This document shows, one piece after another, positions 13,701-24,852 of a stretch of DNA of 64,000 bases. The position numbers and the translations under genes were made by a program. This DNA is from Chloromonas sp. AAM2 (lineage: Eukaryota; Chlorophyta; Chlorophyceae; Chlamydomonadales; Chlamydomonadaceae). Numbering within the stretch: the first letter of the stretch is position 1; every line of letters starts with the position of its first letter. Under the pieces are notes generated by a model. That model did not search any database, was not told the DNA's origin, and saw only the letters and a list, made by a program, of their open reading frames with translations. The stretch is taken from the NCBI GenBank assembly GCA_004335635.1, contig QAXH01005945.1:7269-71268 (forward strand), read 5' to 3'.

Positions 13701-15204
13701 ATTACCTGCAGAACAAGGCACTGCAGATGCGTCACGAGCATCAACTCCTGCAGTTGGTGTGTTCTTGTCGACGCTCATTTGGCATGGCATGACATCTACG
13801 CTTCGAGATACTGAACCCACTGCACCATTTGCATACCCTACATTGGCATATCCCGGGCGGCCAAGATACAACCAAGGACACGTACTTTTACCTTCCTACT
13901 ACACATGACCATTATGGTTTCAGGCACACTCCCATCACTCAATACCATGCCCTTTGTTATGAGCTGACGCGGGGCTGAGCAGGCCACAGTGCTCTGGCCA
14001 CCCCGAATCACACAGTCCCACACGCCAGACAGCATCTTACCTGTCAGGAACGCCAATGACATGAAAAACCTGCATATATCAGGGATAATACACAAGGGCC
14101 AATGTCATGCATCTTGCTGCACTTCAAATGTAACAAGCGTAGGTTGCGACCTTGTTGTTGTGGCTGGTTATGGCACGGTGTGATCAGAACAGAGAGGTGC
14201 GGCCGACCAAGGTAAGCGTGACAAGCAAGCGACCTAGCAAGCAAACAAAAACGTCAGCGCCCACACACACTTTGAGCACACTGACAACTCACCCGCATGG
14301 CATGACATGTGTCAGGTAGTAACGCCCAGTAACGCCTCGCCGGCTGCTGCTAGGCAGCCAAGTGTGCACAACCACGGCACTGCCAACTGTAGTGGTCATC
14401 AACCCTAGCCACGTGATAGTGATTGGGTATGGAAAGTTCAAGTCTACCTGCATCAAGCAACGGCCACGACTGGAGAACTTCAACACCGGTAGATGACAAA
14501 CTAAGCCAAGAGATGACAAACTAAGACCAATTGTCTGTGGTGAAAAAGCGGTTCATGCGATATGTAAACAAGCTGTTGTTGCTGTGTTCATGCCAACATT
14601 CACAGCTACAGTTGCTTGCATAAGTTATTGATAAAGCTGGCATGCACAGGTGGCCAATGAAGCTGGTTAACCCTTTCGTGTGACCAGAGCTTATGGTAAA
14701 CATGCGAGTCATGCTATTTGAAGGTAGCTGTTGCTGCTGGATTCACGCCAAGATCCACAGCTACAGTAGTCGTGTCTTCATTTGAGCTGTTGTCAGGCTG
14801 CAACCAACTGGCGAGTCCAGCTCTCCGCTGCAGGAAAGGTTCCGGCATGCTGCAGCTGTGCACATCCAGATGATCATGTATAGTACCGTGCGCAAGCCTG
14901 CACAGCCTACGGACAGATTCTAGATCACAGGTATACCTACCAAGATGTGCTTGTTGATTAGGATGGCCACAGCAGATGCCGTCATGTAGGCAAGGGCAAT
15001 AATGACGGTGATGGCCAAGGGTACGTATCGCCTGGTGTGGGGCGTCCCCTCCTGCACCTTGCATGGTGTATCTGGTGGCTGGACATGGTGGGCGGTATCT
15101 GTAGCTGGTGCTGACATAGCCAAGTCAGCGTTGGAGTTGGGGCGTGGGTAGCAGGTGGGAGTGGATGGCAGTGCAACCTTTTGTTGCCCTGGAGCCACAG
15201 GCAT
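10731..15204 (-). CDS. TPT/NST-family sugar-phosphate or nucleotide-sugar transporter
   Basis: Polytopic antiporter of the drug/metabolite superfamily, triose-phosphate-translocator branch, like the plant 'probable sugar phosphate/phosphate translocator' group; the substrate cannot be read from sequence. Exons: 15204-14941, 14447-14293, 14069-14041 (29 nt), 13705-13591, 13315-13171, 12750-12643, 11636-11559, 11271-11209, 10856-10731; all junctions agree in phase. Family signatures in order: AILINKHIL with NFPYPITITWLGL, NLSFLYLTLAFVQMLKAS and TPVVTMLL, GEVNVSFIGV with ESLRLVLMQFLM, LHPMEGLMYISSG, ILVIKRASSLTLKVLGTVKD, and LQLIGYVVSLMGFVAYNVAK. About 360 residues and about ten membrane segments. 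Relatives carry roughly 25 extra residues between the 12643 and 11636 exon edges, so one small exon may be missing or the loop is short. No transit peptide is evident, so a Golgi/ER location is more likely than plastid (inference). Confidence 0.85.
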
Positions 15205-16221
15205 TACCCTTAATGGAGCCAGAGCTCCTGCCGATTGTCACACACTGTTCCAGAATGACTAGATGGCCTTCTGTTGTATGTTCTCATCTTCTGGCTCTGA
15301 TGTCTCTCCACCTTGCTCAAAGCACCCAGCTCGCGGACAGCTGCTCACAGCTCACAGGAAAATCAGAAATCAAACCCAAGCGTGCGGATCACTACGCAAG
15401 CCCGCTAAGTCAGTTGCATTGCTGCTGTGGTAGCTGAGCACTGATTCTGCACATCTGTAACGGCGCCGGTTGAGGCCGGTTGCGATTTTTGAACCACTGC
15501 GACAGTGCAGTATGCGAGTTTCTGTAGCTGTGCGGTGCCCAATCAGGAGATTTCTGGAACCCAGCGTAGATGGACAGCGAATTTGAAGCCAATTGTCTGC
15601 CAGACTCAAGTTAGTCAGCTGCACCGGTGTCCATCAGAATATGAAACCGCCGCTGCCCCTGATACATTGGTCAGATGTTGAGGGTCACGAATTTCTAGGT
15701 CGTGTGAGGGGCAGATGGTCTCCAGGCCATGCGAAAGAAGGTTACAGGCATGGTTGTCTAGGCATGGTTGTGAGAAGTGCAGCGTGGTGGGCGCTGACTT
15801 GCTGTTTGTTCCTTTTCAGCCAAGGTTTAGAGTCAACCTGACAACGAATTCGCAACCCATCAAAAGGTAGTGGCCTGACCTGCTTGGCATTGCGTTAACA
15901 CCATGCCAGCGTCGTGTTACCATGGCAGCTATGCACACAGGCTGGGAATGCATAGCAGCATACCGGGTGCAAAATTTGTTTTGGCACTGACAATGCAAGC
16001 ACATCCAAACAGTGACCGGCTCTATTTCCGAACGGCCTATTAAAGGAACGGCCTAGTGGCCTTAGCTGTAAGGGGGATCGCACCTACATAGTGGCCAAAG
16101 CTGCGTGTGCGTGTGTGTCTAGATATACTGGGATGTGCTCAAACACACAGTCAAACATGGCGAACTGAGATGCCCAGCCATGTTCATCTGAGCCATGCCC
16201 AACACAGTATAATCACATAAA

Positions 16222-16515
16222 CTACTTCTGTGACATGCCAAGGTTTATAGCGCTGCGGCAGCGGCAATCACCCTTCTTGACTGTCACCTCGTCACACTGC
16301 CCAGGCACAAAGGTGGCCTTATCGTCTGCTAACTTAGCTGCAGCATCCTTCTCGTTCTCGTACTTGCCCAAGATGATTTTTTTACAATGGCAAAAAGAAG
16401 TTTGCCAGACTGTTTTTCTTAACCCTGTTGTGCTGCTTCTTGCACAGATAAATCGCACAGAAAGGTGAATCGCGAACGAGGAGGGGCCTCTGAGAGTTTC
16501 TGAAATGTCCGGCAC
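16222..16515 (-). pseudogene. ORF fragment with weak AP2-like half-domain
   Basis: The last ~50 codons read LGKYENEKDAAAKLADDKA, then ATFVPGQCDEV and KKGDCRCRSAINLGMSQK, ending in a stop at 16222. The LGKY-DAA-A pattern resembles the C-terminal half of an AP2/ERF domain (LGTF-EEAA-AYD). The first half of that domain, with its WR and RG residues, is absent. Immediately upstream the frame runs into a copy of the dispersed inverted-repeat end (KTVWQTSF), so the ORF is probably interrupted by that insertion. It could instead be chance coding; confidence is low. Confidence 0.25.
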
Positions 16516-17481
16516 ACATGGTGGGTCTGTTAACCACCAACACCGGTAGATACAGTCAACCCCACTCAGTTCATCTGACTGCTCTCGTCAGAATGGATGC
16601 ACAGAGCTTTAGAACCGGTTCGGTACATTGATGGTGTAATCGGATAAGTGGACCTATACTATGCTACAGTAACAGCACTTACGCCAAACGGCTTTGAGCA
16701 TTTCGACAAGCAAAGTGATAACGATTTCAGGCTTGCGGCCTCTCTACCAGTGTTCCAGTGGGGAGCACTGCATGCAAATGAGCAGGCGGCCAGCCTGTGC
16801 TGGTAACCCAAACCGAACGGTTCAAAGGGCGTGCCTAGAACAGGCAAAGACAGGCATGACCAACCGTCAACATCAAACTCTTGCTGACAAGTAACAGCCC
16901 AATGAAGCATGGTTTTGGTTGAAGAGCATGCAGCACCCACCGCCAGGAACTAATCATTTGATCCCACCAGTCAGTGCGTGATCTGATGAGCAACAGTTCT
17001 GCTAAGCAGGCCAGATGATAGGAGTCTTCGGCGCCGGTCCACAGAGAAGATCATACGGACTAAAAGACGATGCGTATTGGAGGGTTGATGTTAAGGCAGC
17101 ACGAACAAGAAATGAATAGAAGGCGCGGGTGACGCGACTGGCATGCAGCAAGGCTGCATGCCAGCAGAAAACACCTCGAACCGCTGGATAGAGTCAGTCA
17201 TGTCAAGCTTGTCAAATGGTAATCATGTCAAATGTCAGCGGGGCATGCGCTCCACTTGGTGCACCTTAAAAACGTCATCATCACATTGTTACCTGAGCGT
17301 GTGTCCATCAACATCTCATGTCAAATCAAGCTCGGGTCCAGTATCAGGGGGGGTTGGACATATCGTTGGGATAGTCAACCCGCAACACTGACGCCTCAAC
17401 ACTGTCGCATCGTATATTCAAAGGCTTGCAAGTTGATTCTGTCTTGCAGTGTTATGCAGCTGCGACTGTGCTGGGACCATT

Positions 17482-17541
17482 ACTATCCCGGTGTGTCTCA
17501 CTTGTAGGTTGGACAGGTTGGAGTACCTCCCCTCTTGTGAT
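17482..17541 (+). repeat. Dispersed ~60-70 bp repeat, copy 2
   Basis: It matches 884-955 in the same orientation (blocks ggtgtgtc, cacttgta, ggttggag, cctccc, tgtga) with a few small indels. It lies downstream of the Yippee-like gene. Confidence 0.55.
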
Positions 17542-17795
17542 ACACAGTCAATCAATAAGCAGCAAGACGCGAAAGAAGGCCCTGAACTGGCAAACTTCTT
17601 TTTTTTGCCAGGTTCGCATGCAATCACGCAATGCATCAAAGCCTGCAAGTACTTCACACTGGCTGTGCCATGCTCAGAGGTAGCAAGGGGAGTATGTGCT
17701 ACGGACTGAAGTTTGGCTACACAAGACATCCACTGTGCAAGGTGGAGTTGAACCGTGCAGCTCAGAATGCCGAACAGCAGAGTGCTTGCTTGCTT

Positions 17796-17800
17796 TTACA
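17796..17800 (-). promoter_or_regulatory. Polyadenylation signal TGTAA of the Yippee-like gene
   Basis: Plus-strand ttaca reads TGTAA on the minus strand, about 43 nt after the stop at 17843. TGTAA is the usual green-algal signal and the spacing is typical. Confidence 0.5.
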
Positions 17801-17842
17801 GCACACAACGGCTTGAGCTCTGCAGAGGCGCAACCCCATGCC

Positions 17843-20800
17843 TCAAGCGGTAGACGCATCCTCACTTGTAACTGCTCCCACGCCCGCCAATACCAGTGTC
17901 TGCACAGGCTCAAGCAGAGATGCATGCGGTTCCACAGCAGCCATGCGCCTTGGCGTGCCGGGAGCCTCCGGCGCAGCAACCACAGAGGCAGCTGTGCTGT
18001 CGTCGACATGCAACTGCTCTTGCAGCTCCTCTTGCAATAGCCGTAATGCGATGCTCAGGTCTGCTGCCTGCTCTCGCTCGTGCTCTGGAACAGTGGCAGA
18101 AGCGTCTGCCAGAGACCGTTGCTGCGGTGGTGGCTGGAGGGGCAGCAGCAGTGTGCTAGAGTTGAGAGACCAGCCGGGGGACCGATCAGCTCGCACCGCG
18201 GTCCTGGTCCTATCAACACCACTGCTGGCACCCTGTGCCTCTGGTTGCCCCCTCAACCACGCCACAGGCGTTGGCACCACCCTTTCCGCCTCCATCAGTA
18301 ATGAGGGTGTGTCTGCCGCATTGGGGCGTGACCACAAGGGTGCATGTGGTGGCAGTGGAATGCCTGCCTGGGCCGGTGGCAGGACAAGGTGGCTGCTGGT
18401 ACCATCGTCATCATCATCGTCGCTACCAGGGTCGCGAGGCGGGGGCACAGGTGGGCCCGTCCTCAGATCCACAGGGGGTGCAGTGCCTGCCTGGCCAGCA
18501 GGGTACAACAGAGGAAAGGATAGATGGCTGTCGGCCAGCAACTGTTCAGGCGGCCGCGACCAGGGTGTGGCAAGCGCAGGCCGGCCGCTGGCGAGGCCAG
18601 TGCCACTGGAAGCCAAGATGCCCAGCTCTGTGAAGCCTGTGAGGACGGTTGGCGTGTGTCCCATGTCGCGGGCAAGCATGGTGGGTCCGCTGACACCACT
18701 GCTCCCGCTCTCAAACATATCCAAAGGACCCGGGCGACCAGCCTGCACATGCACACATGTGGCATGAAACCGGCATAACTCGCACGCTCTGCATCAGCCT
18801 CTTCTTTTGTTCATGGTGACAACGTCAGCTGAAAGGTAGGAAATGAACGAGTCACCGCGGTGCACAATCTTTGGCCAGCACAGCAGCCCAAATCAAGCGC
18901 TTGAGCAGGCTGAGCAATTGCGCATCAAATCTCAAACGTTTGAACAGCGTTTGGTTACAGTGAGCAATGCCCGACCGGCAGAGCAGTCCCAAGAATACTC
19001 TCAAACGAGACGCGCCGGGCACTCGTGAACACTCGTCAATACCTGGAATGTGGCCGTGCCGGGCACTGGAAACAGCAGTGAATAGTTCCAGGGCTCCGCA
19101 TGTGGGTGGGCGGAGTACAGCCGCAGCGGCACCGACGGCTCTTGGTGGCTCTGCGATGACAAGCCCAGTCCGGGCGTGGCGGAAACATACGGGCCGCTGT
19201 CACGAGCAAGGGCCAGCATACTGCTCTGGAGATCCGCACCAGTGCTAAACACGAAGCTCCGCCTGCGGTGGTGGGTGGAGTTGAAGGATTGTGCGGCACC
19301 GCTGGCCCCGGCCCCGCCTTGCATGCCAGTGTTACTGGCTGGCCCGGGACCAGTGCCGGCAAAGGCAAAGTCCCAACTGCTAGTCCCGGTGCCGGCACTA
19401 CCGCCCCAGCCCACAGGCCCTCCGCCCAGGTTCGCCCATGCACTCGCCATGCTCTGCAACGCATGTGCGTGGCTGCTGCTGTGGCGCGGGGAACCCTGCG
19501 GGTCCGGCATGATACGAGCGGGCTCGCCGGGGGCGCGGGGTTGCGGGCCGGCACCGCCTGGCCCGTACGTGCTCCGGTGCATGGGCGGCTGAAACAACGG
19601 TCGGCTGTTGCTGGGATGGTGCTGGGCGACGTATGAAGGGACGGGTAGTGGCAGGGGTGAGAAGCCGCCGTGCTCACGGTGGGGGTGAGTGGGTGGTTGT
19701 TGCACCGGGAAAGGGCCGCCATGGCGGCGGGATTGTTCATGCGCCAAGCCCAGCACTGGCATGGAGCCTTGGAGCGCGGGTGATAGCGCCTCGGGTCTTA
19801 CAGCACCAGAGGCAAGCCAGTTGGTGTGGTGCTGCTGCTGTTGCTGCAGCCATTGATGTTGGGGGGTCAGCCAGCTGTGCTGATACTGGGAACCCGCAGG
19901 TGGCCACTGCGCGTCATCTACTCGGTATTCCGAGCGGTCCTGGTAATGCAAGGGCTGCTGCTGCTGAAGCTGGGGAGCGCCTTGCTGCCGCCCCAGATGC
20001 TGCTGCAGATGCTGCTCGAGCTGCTGCTGCAGTTGCCAGAGCTGGCCAGCTGGCATAGTGCTTGGAGCTTGGTTTGGCCAAGCCCCGGTTTCCCTGTCTT
20101 GCGCGGACACCCACCCAGGCGAGACACCAAATGCTACACCATCTCTGTGCGAGCTCCGCACATAGGGTGGTACAACCTGAGCTGCCGCTGCCCTGACTCC
20201 CCCCAATTCAGCTGCAGGCATGCCAGTCAAGCGGTTCACGTCACTGTTGTGCCGTTCTGTAGCGTGGTCATGCACTGCCTCACGTCGTTGACTGCCGCCT
20301 GGCGTGGGCAAGTCATTCAACCCTTGCTCCCCTCCCAAGCCGTACATCCGGGCCATGTGCTGCTGCAGCCCGTGGATAGCGTCATATGCAGCCGGGGAGG
20401 CACGGTGATTATGCTCCGTGGGTGGCACTCCACCTGCATGCGGAGCCCCGCCTGCTTGGTTCCTGCCCTCATGCGGGTCCCCTGGAGCCCCATGCAACAG
20501 CATGCCTCCTGTCGGCCTGCCGGCCCCTGTCCCGTTCTCCGATGGCCCACCCGCCGGGCCCCCGTTGGATGACCCCGGCCCACCGCCACCCCCCGCTGCC
20601 ACCGCCTGGATGTGCTCCCGAGCGGCACGCAGGCTGTTGCGGGAAGGATGGGAACGCAGCGCAGCCTGCAGCAGAAGTGATCAAAGGCTGAACATCGCAA
20701 TCACTGCAGTTTAGGCTTTCAAAACCTGTCACAAGACGGTGCAATGAAGCAGCACCCTTGGGGGATGGCTAAGTGGCGTCGTGCGTTTGCATGCACAGCT

Positions 20801-21923
20801 GTCCTGCGCACCTGCTCTAGCAGCGAGCAGCCCTGCTTGTACTGCTGCTCTGGGCCTGCAGAACATTGCATGTAGCGCCAGCCGAGCGGCTGCCCACACC
20901 AGCGGCATCCAACATTGCACAAGGAGTACATGCCAGTACTTAGCCTGCACACACACGCACACAAACATGACAAAGCATGTGCACGTGTCGGTGCTCGTGC
21001 CCTCCATGCAAGCAAACGTCAAATCAAAGGATTGAGCTCTCTCATCATGGGAGACAAAAGCCCTTCGACCAACCCAATGGCTGCCCAGCTGTTCTGCCAA
21101 ATCATGCATGGGATGCTTCACTAGCCCAAGCATGCACAAACATGCTGGCACTGGTGACATTGCAGCGGCCAAGAGGCGTGAATGCTGTACACTGGCGTTG
21201 AAGCGTTGTGACAAGCGTCGTGCACCCTTGCGGCTTAGTTGTGACCACTTAGTCAACTCTCTCTTCTTATATGCTCTGCCTCTTTGGATAGGCGTAAACA
21301 AAAGGTTGCATGCATTACACAGTCTGTCATGACGGGTGTCAGAGCACGTCATGAAAAATATTGCAGCAGGGATTGCCCTACACCATGCTCACCGTTCCTC
21401 ACGAGCTTCGGACGTTATGGTCACATTGGATGTTGTGCTCCGCAGCAAGAAGGCAGGCCTGTCGTTGCCCATAGACCCACTCCATATCAACTGGTTGTTG
21501 GTGGCAATGTCCGCCCTGAATGGCACAGGCGCAGATATGCATGTGCTGCCAGAAGATCAACAGATGGAGCGCACACGTGGACACCACAGACAGCTGAGCA
21601 GACAGTAAGCTGAGCAACCAGGGCTCCGTGTCAGGCCAGATGGAGGCAACAGATGACATGAAGCGTGCAGTGCTGCAGTCAACAACTTACCCGCAGCCTC
21701 CACACGTATAGCGGGGCTGCTCATCGTCGTCACACAGCTGCAGAAGGGTGCAACGAAGTGATTGAGGCGTGCATGACTTGCATGCGTGTGCGACAAGAAA
21801 TGACAGAACGGCATATAAATCCTGCGTTACGAATCGTGGCTGCAGCTGAAGAGGTGTGGGCACGGCGTCAGTGGCATGTCGCCCGGCTGTCGCAAAACTC
21901 ACCTCGAGAAAAGGCCTCCCCAT
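17843..21923 (-). CDS. Yippee-domain zinc-binding protein with ~840-residue disordered C-terminal extension
   Basis: Exons: 21923-21903, 21737-21691, 21515-21393, 20944-20812, 20665-19043, 18742-17843; phases agree and the model closes at 948 residues. Residues 1-108 are a complete Yippee fold: start MGRPFLE (plants have MGRLF), first zinc pair YTCGGC (C19, C22), ATNNQLIWSGS and DRPAFLL, second pair CRWC (C77, C80) in GCRWCGQPLGWRYMQ, then QQYKQGCSLLEQ, matching the family ending QKYKEGKFILE. Spacing is CX2C-X54-CX2C, close to the family's X52. Yippee proteins are usually 100-130 residues. Here the reading frame continues for ~840 residues rich in Gly, Gln, Pro, His and Ser, including Gln runs, an Asp run and a short predicted helix LSIALRLLQEELQEQLH near the end. 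Yippee proteins are small zinc proteins with poorly defined roles (nuclear or centrosome-linked in animals). The function here is unknown; the tail suggests a scaffold or regulatory factor (inference). Confidence 0.88.
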
Positions 21924-22117
21924 GGTTGCAAGGCCAATGGATTCTTGTTATACCATAGTCTTGAACGGGCTGAGCAGCCCCCAAATGGACACAACTGTGT
22001 GCTTCTGTACTCCAGCTGTGGCGTGCCTCTGCTACTGCTCCACCGCGCAATGCCCGATAGATTGTGCGCCAGATGTGCCCGCTGAGAGGACGCTTATGCC
22101 GAATAAAAACGTACCAC

Positions 22118-22595
22118 ATGGGGCCAACGGAGCAGCAAAAAGTGTGAGAGGCAGCCAGACTAATGCAAAACTATACAGAAGCACTACTGTGCAAAGCACT
22201 GCTTGACCGTCAACCTGGCCTTGAATGAAATGGATGGCGGAGTGGGACCTATGGATGCCTACTGGGCCACACACCAGTTGACTGTTTTCTTGCCTTGAAA
22301 TGAGTGGCGGACTGGGCATAAAGGTTGATTTACTACGGCAGGGTCTACGAGAAAACCTCTCAAGAACAAGGTGCTGGGATGGCAGCAATACTGATGCCAC
22401 ATACCTTGCATGTGCTGCAACATGGCTGTTGTGCTGCTGACCAGTGCGGACCGGTTCGCATGTGCTTTTTCTGAGGCTGAGATCAGTCGCTGGAGGACCG
22501 AGGACCTGCTTCGCCCACAGCTGCTCCGCATGCAAGCAGAGCTGGAGTCCATGAGACGGGAAAAGGACGCTCTTCTGCGCCAGCTGCAGCAGTAG
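22118..22595 (+). CDS. Tentative small coiled-coil protein (47 residues)
   Basis: Two exons, 22118-22141 and 22476-22595, join in phase (donor AAA|gtgtga, acceptor tttttctgag). They give MGPTEQQK followed by AEISRWRTEDLLRPQLL, RMQAELESMRREKDALL and RQLQQ, then a stop. The second exon is strongly amphipathic and charged, unlike the surrounding DNA, which is the main argument that it is coding. The start exon is inferred only from phase and an ATG. The gene would be divergent from the Yippee-like gene, with 194 bp between start codons. Alternatively, exon 2 is the last exon of a gene whose other exons were not recognised. No family assignment. Confidence 0.35.
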
Positions 22596-22792
22596 AACCA
22601 GCCGACCCAGCTACCCGCTCAGAAGCTGCCGCTACACCATTATGCTGATTCCTCAAAAGCAGCTGCAGCACAGCATACATCAGGCCCGACGTCAGCAGAG
22701 CAGATGTAACGGCTTGGTATTGATACTCCTGGCTCGTGACGCATCATGGTATAACTGTCTCTGACAGCTTCCCTGGTGTAAATACACACATA

Positions 22793-22845
22793 TATATATA
22801 TATATATATATAATTATATGTATATGTATATGTATACGTATAACG
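22793..22845. repeat. TA-rich microsatellite
   Basis: An uninterrupted TA run is followed by tatg/tata units. Simple repeat. Confidence 0.9.
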
Positions 22846-22998
22846 GGTGAGGCATGCCCCATTCTGATGATGCCCCAGCTGATGTACTTTGAGCACATAG
22901 GATGTCCCAGAACTGGCAAACTTCTTTTTTGTCGTTGGTCTACTCTTTTGTTTGTAATGTACCCCTTCTGAATCAAGGCGGTGTATACAGCATATTCC

Positions 22999-23040
22999 AC
23001 GGCTACCTGGCTGCTACCTGGCTGCTACCTGGCTGCTTGG
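22999..23040. repeat. 12-bp tandem repeat
   Basis: Unit ctacctggctgc, about three copies. Non-coding context. Confidence 0.8.
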
Positions 23041-24263
23041 ATTTGCAACAATGAACGGTGCCGACGATCCCCCCACGATGTCATTGTATTGCAACCTAAG
23101 CAGTGCCTGGCAGTTACTAGGTGACATGTTATCGTGCAGTACAAGCGGTGCCTTGGTCTGCCTCGGTTGTTATGCCGCTGAATGCTGCTGGCTTTGCTGC
23201 AGCCACCTTGTCCCTACTCCTGCTTATGGCGAATGGCCAGAAGGTCCGCCCTGAGGTCCTCCAATCCAAACAAAAAAAAAGAAGTTTGCCAGTTCTGGGA
23301 CAATTCCCATGTTGTAAGTTTTCGTTGTGGGAAGCCAGTGCTCACACGGACATACACCATGTCTCAGTGCCAGACAACGCTGGTCCAGCACAGGGCGTTT
23401 TTTGAACTGGGTGCTCTAGTCGCTGCTTCTCTTGTACGAGCTCTTGGGTTTGGTTTGACTCAGTCCTGGCGCGGTCAAGAACCACCAAAAAGTACCATCT
23501 TTGCTGTTGCCTAGCTACCCATGCCAGGCTCTGGATAGCATATTTCTTTGCATATTTGTGCCTTTTTACTCGCTTTTGAGTGCCGGAGCGGCCTGGCAGG
23601 CATACGTTATGCGCACAAAATGCCTCCCCAGGCAAACCAGGATAATTCAGGTGTGTCAACCAAACATCTGGTACCAGACATGGCTTGGTCTACACCAGAG
23701 TCATAAACGTGAAAATTTCTTGCGCAAGAGAGGTTGGGGTAACCCCTCAATTTTCACATATATTCAGATTAATTCACGGAAAAATGATATGCAACACTTT
23801 TCAATGTTTAAAGTTTACAGTTTGCAGAATCTACAGTAAGCCCCACAGCACTTGCCAATTGACAGTGGTGTTTCAAGGTAATAATATCTCTGCCATCAAC
23901 ATATTCAACAAGCTTTATATCTGCCCATCCAGTCGGTGCATTACAATTGCCAGTCAACAGTGGTGTTCAACGTTAAGAAACCACTGTCACGTGCCATCTT
24001 AATGTAGCCTAATATGACCATATAGCCGTGGTTTAGACTTTGGCTTGCAGCGAGGTCATTATCTGCTCATTCTATGCCCCTGTATGCAACACTACGCTGA
24101 GACCCCAACTCCACACAGTCATCGGACCACTCTAGCAGCGTAGTCTTGCATCAACCACACAGTGGGCAATTTTACCGATTTACATTTTTGGATCCCTGTC
24201 CTGCAGGACACAGATCCAAAGGTAGTTGATTGTCCGATAGGCCAAAGCACATGTGAGTGGGGG

Positions 24264-24625
24264 TCAAACCTGAGGGAGACTGTGAGAGGCTGCGAATGAT
24301 TTGACCACTGTTGCTTGTGACAGTGCTTCCTCGTTGACAAGAGGAAGCATCTGGAGTTGTGATGGTGGTTTGAGCTGTTCCAAAAACGACAAGGCATCGA
24401 TAAAGATGTGCGAATAAGGCAGCAGTGGCACGCAGTCCTCCTGCATTGTGCTGACCATGCGGACAGCTGTAGACTCATCCAGTGCGAGCTGTCTCACAAA
24501 TATCCCTTTGACACTCTGCTCATGTGTCTCACGTGTGTCCCCTCTGAGATATCCCACGCTGTGCCCAGCTCATCTTGGCCAACATTTGACAAACCGCTTG
24601 CGAAACGGGTGGATGACCTCATGTC
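24264..24625 (-). other. Unidentified ORF pair upstream of RPN3 (possible gene or gene fragment)
   Basis: One frame reads MRSSTRFASGLSNVGQDELG then TAWDISEG. It stops being open after that, and another frame continues QLALDESTAVRMVSTMQED, LLPYSHIFIDALSFLEQL and NEEALSQATVVKSF to a stop at 24264. A 44-nt intron from gtgaga to gacag near 24537-24494 would join them in phase (about 110 residues), but such an intron would be unusually short. The composition looks protein-like, yet I recognise no family. If real, it is divergent from RPN3 with about 230 bp between starts. It may be a decayed fragment. Confidence 0.3.
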
Positions 24626-24852
24626 AGTGAACCTCAACTTCTCGCGTTCTGCTTCATGATCTATTTGCTACCCAGTGCTGCCGTTCTGGTGGTCAGTAAG
24701 GTCTTTGTTGGTGCTTGCAGAAGCCAAACGCCAGATCATCACTAGACAGGAGGGTTTTTAAGGGCTTACTGAGCTGAGAACACATATAGAGTCAGATCCG
24801 GTAACATCAAATTCTCTAGACGTACTTGAGCGCCAAACACAGCCCGCTCGCC

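Larger units (their letters stand above)
15205..17842. other. Intergenic between transporter 5' end and Yippee-like 3' end
   Basis: No complete gene is supported. It contains a minus-strand ORF fragment (16222-16515), inverted-repeat ends near 16386-16412 and 17584-17613, a dispersed-repeat copy at 17482-17541, and one copy of the GGTGGGTCTGTTAACCACC hairpin at about 16521. Confidence 0.5.
22596..24263. other. Intergenic, repeat-bearing
   Basis: No gene is supported. It holds a (TA)n microsatellite (about 22793-22830), two inverted-repeat ends in outward orientation (22908-22937 and 23270-23306), and a 12-bp tandem repeat (ctacctggctgc, about 3 copies, 22999-23040). Confidence 0.5.

Noticed and set aside
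17838..20572. Long plus-strand ORFs (up to 309 and 248 codons)
   Set aside because: They are antisense shadows of the GC-rich Gln/Gly exons of the Yippee-like gene. The minus-strand exons have matching splice sites and phases.
21290..21352. LCNACNLLF on the minus strand, suggesting a GATA zinc finger with the upstream CGGC pair
   Set aside because: The loop would be about 45 residues, far too long. Using the acceptor at 20945 instead gives a perfect Yippee domain with the second pair CRWC, so this stretch is intron.
24826..24852. Upstream in-frame extension of RPN3 (start at 24826)
   Set aside because: The codon at 24826 is TTG, not ATG. The first ATG in frame is 24853, which gives the normal family N-terminus.
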